Assembly: GCA_900540295.1 (NCBI GenBank)
Contig: UQFM01000047.1
Span: 1 to 14,036 of the forward strand
DNA length: 14,036 bases
Reading direction: 5' to 3'
Source of the DNA: an uncultured Oscillospiraceae bacterium
GTDB taxonomy: Bacteria > Bacillota > Clostridia > Oscillospirales > Acutalibacteraceae
Shown here: piece after piece, positions 13,924-14,036 of the stretch
How the letters are laid out: every line of letters begins with the position of its first letter
Position numbering within the stretch: the first letter of the stretch is position 1
The notes under the pieces: generated by a model
What the model was told of the DNA's origin: nothing
What the model saw: only the letters and a program-made list of their open reading frames with translations
Database searches by the model: none
Program-made: the position numbers and the translations under genes

Positions 13924-14007
13924 GCGAGCGTGGCGGAATCGGCAGACGCGCACGTTTGAGGGGCGTGTGGTAATCCCGTATGGGTTCAAGTCCCATCGCT
14001 CGCACCA
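13924..14007 (+). tRNA. tRNA-Leu (anticodon GAG)
   Basis: Acceptor GCGAGCG (13924-13930) pairs with CGCTCGC (13997-14003), followed by A and an encoded CCA (14005-14007). The anticodon stem CACGT/GCGTG encloses TTGAGGG, giving anticodon GAG, which reads CTT and CTC. A long variable arm, typical of class II tRNAs such as Leu, lies before the TTCAAGT T-loop. Total length is 84 bases. The remaining 29 bases of the window show no terminator, so further tRNAs may follow outside. Confidence 0.95.
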
Positions 14008-14036
14008 ACAGTAAAAACCTTGCATTTTCAACAAAT

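Noticed and set aside
13723..14034. Minus- and plus-strand open frames across tRNA-Leu
   Set aside because: The peptides are typical false translations of tRNA-Leu and its antisense strand.
1..14036. CRISPR arrays, insertion sequences, prophage genes, rRNA
   Set aside because: No regularly spaced repeats, transposase, integrase or rRNA sequence was seen in any part of the window.

Overview
The window is one end of a contig from a low-to-moderate GC Gram-positive anaerobe, most likely a Clostridia member of the Ruminococcaceae/Oscillospirales type, probably assembled from metagenomic or genomic Illumina data. The taxonomic hint comes from Shine-Dalgarno sites of the AGGAGG type before nearly every gene, CCA-encoded tRNAs with consensus TTGACA/TATAAT promoters, a PurF with the Bacillus-type propeptide and iron-sulfur cysteines, one long fused PurL, and a PurO plus stand-alone AICAR transformylase instead of bifunctional PurH. 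This is inference from family knowledge; no search was run. The first 27 bases are Nextera (Tn5) library adapter, not genome.

Region 28-11697 is a single-strand purine biosynthesis operon: an untranslated leader with an intrinsic terminator, then purE, purC, purF, purM, purN, purO, purH (transformylase domain only), purD and purL, closed by a strong terminator. Spacing is tight: purM and purN share one base, and the largest gaps are 63 bp (purH-purD), 51 bp (purE-purC) and 47 bp (purC-purF). Together the genes cover PRPP to IMP except adenylosuccinate lyase (purB) and N5-CAIR synthetase (purK). PurF makes phosphoribosylamine, PurD GAR, PurN FGAR, PurL FGAM, PurM AIR, PurE CAIR, PurC SAICAR; PurB (elsewhere) would make AICAR; the PurH-type transformylase makes FAICAR and PurO closes the ring to IMP.

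Region 11698-12190 is a non-coding stretch, then a tRNA-Met(CAT)/tRNA-Glu(TTC) pair driven by a perfect consensus promoter and ended by a 14-bp-stem terminator.

Region 12191-13720 is visibly AT-richer and holds two minus-strand genes with a coupled start: an AraC-family activator with a GyrI-like effector-binding domain, then a small protein that looks PUA/ASCH-like. They appear to be one transcription unit from a TTGTCA-17-TATTAT promoter.

Region 13721-14036 is an intergenic stretch with a long hairpin and a 28-bp near-perfect palindrome that overlaps the -35 box of a consensus promoter, followed by tRNA-Leu(GAG).

Most of the window is ordinary core metabolism. The parts worth a second look are the terminator in the pur leader, the archaeal-style PurO/transformylase split, the dyad at the tRNA-Leu promoter, and the AraC-GyrI/PUA-like gene pair. 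I see no clear evidence for a wholly new system.
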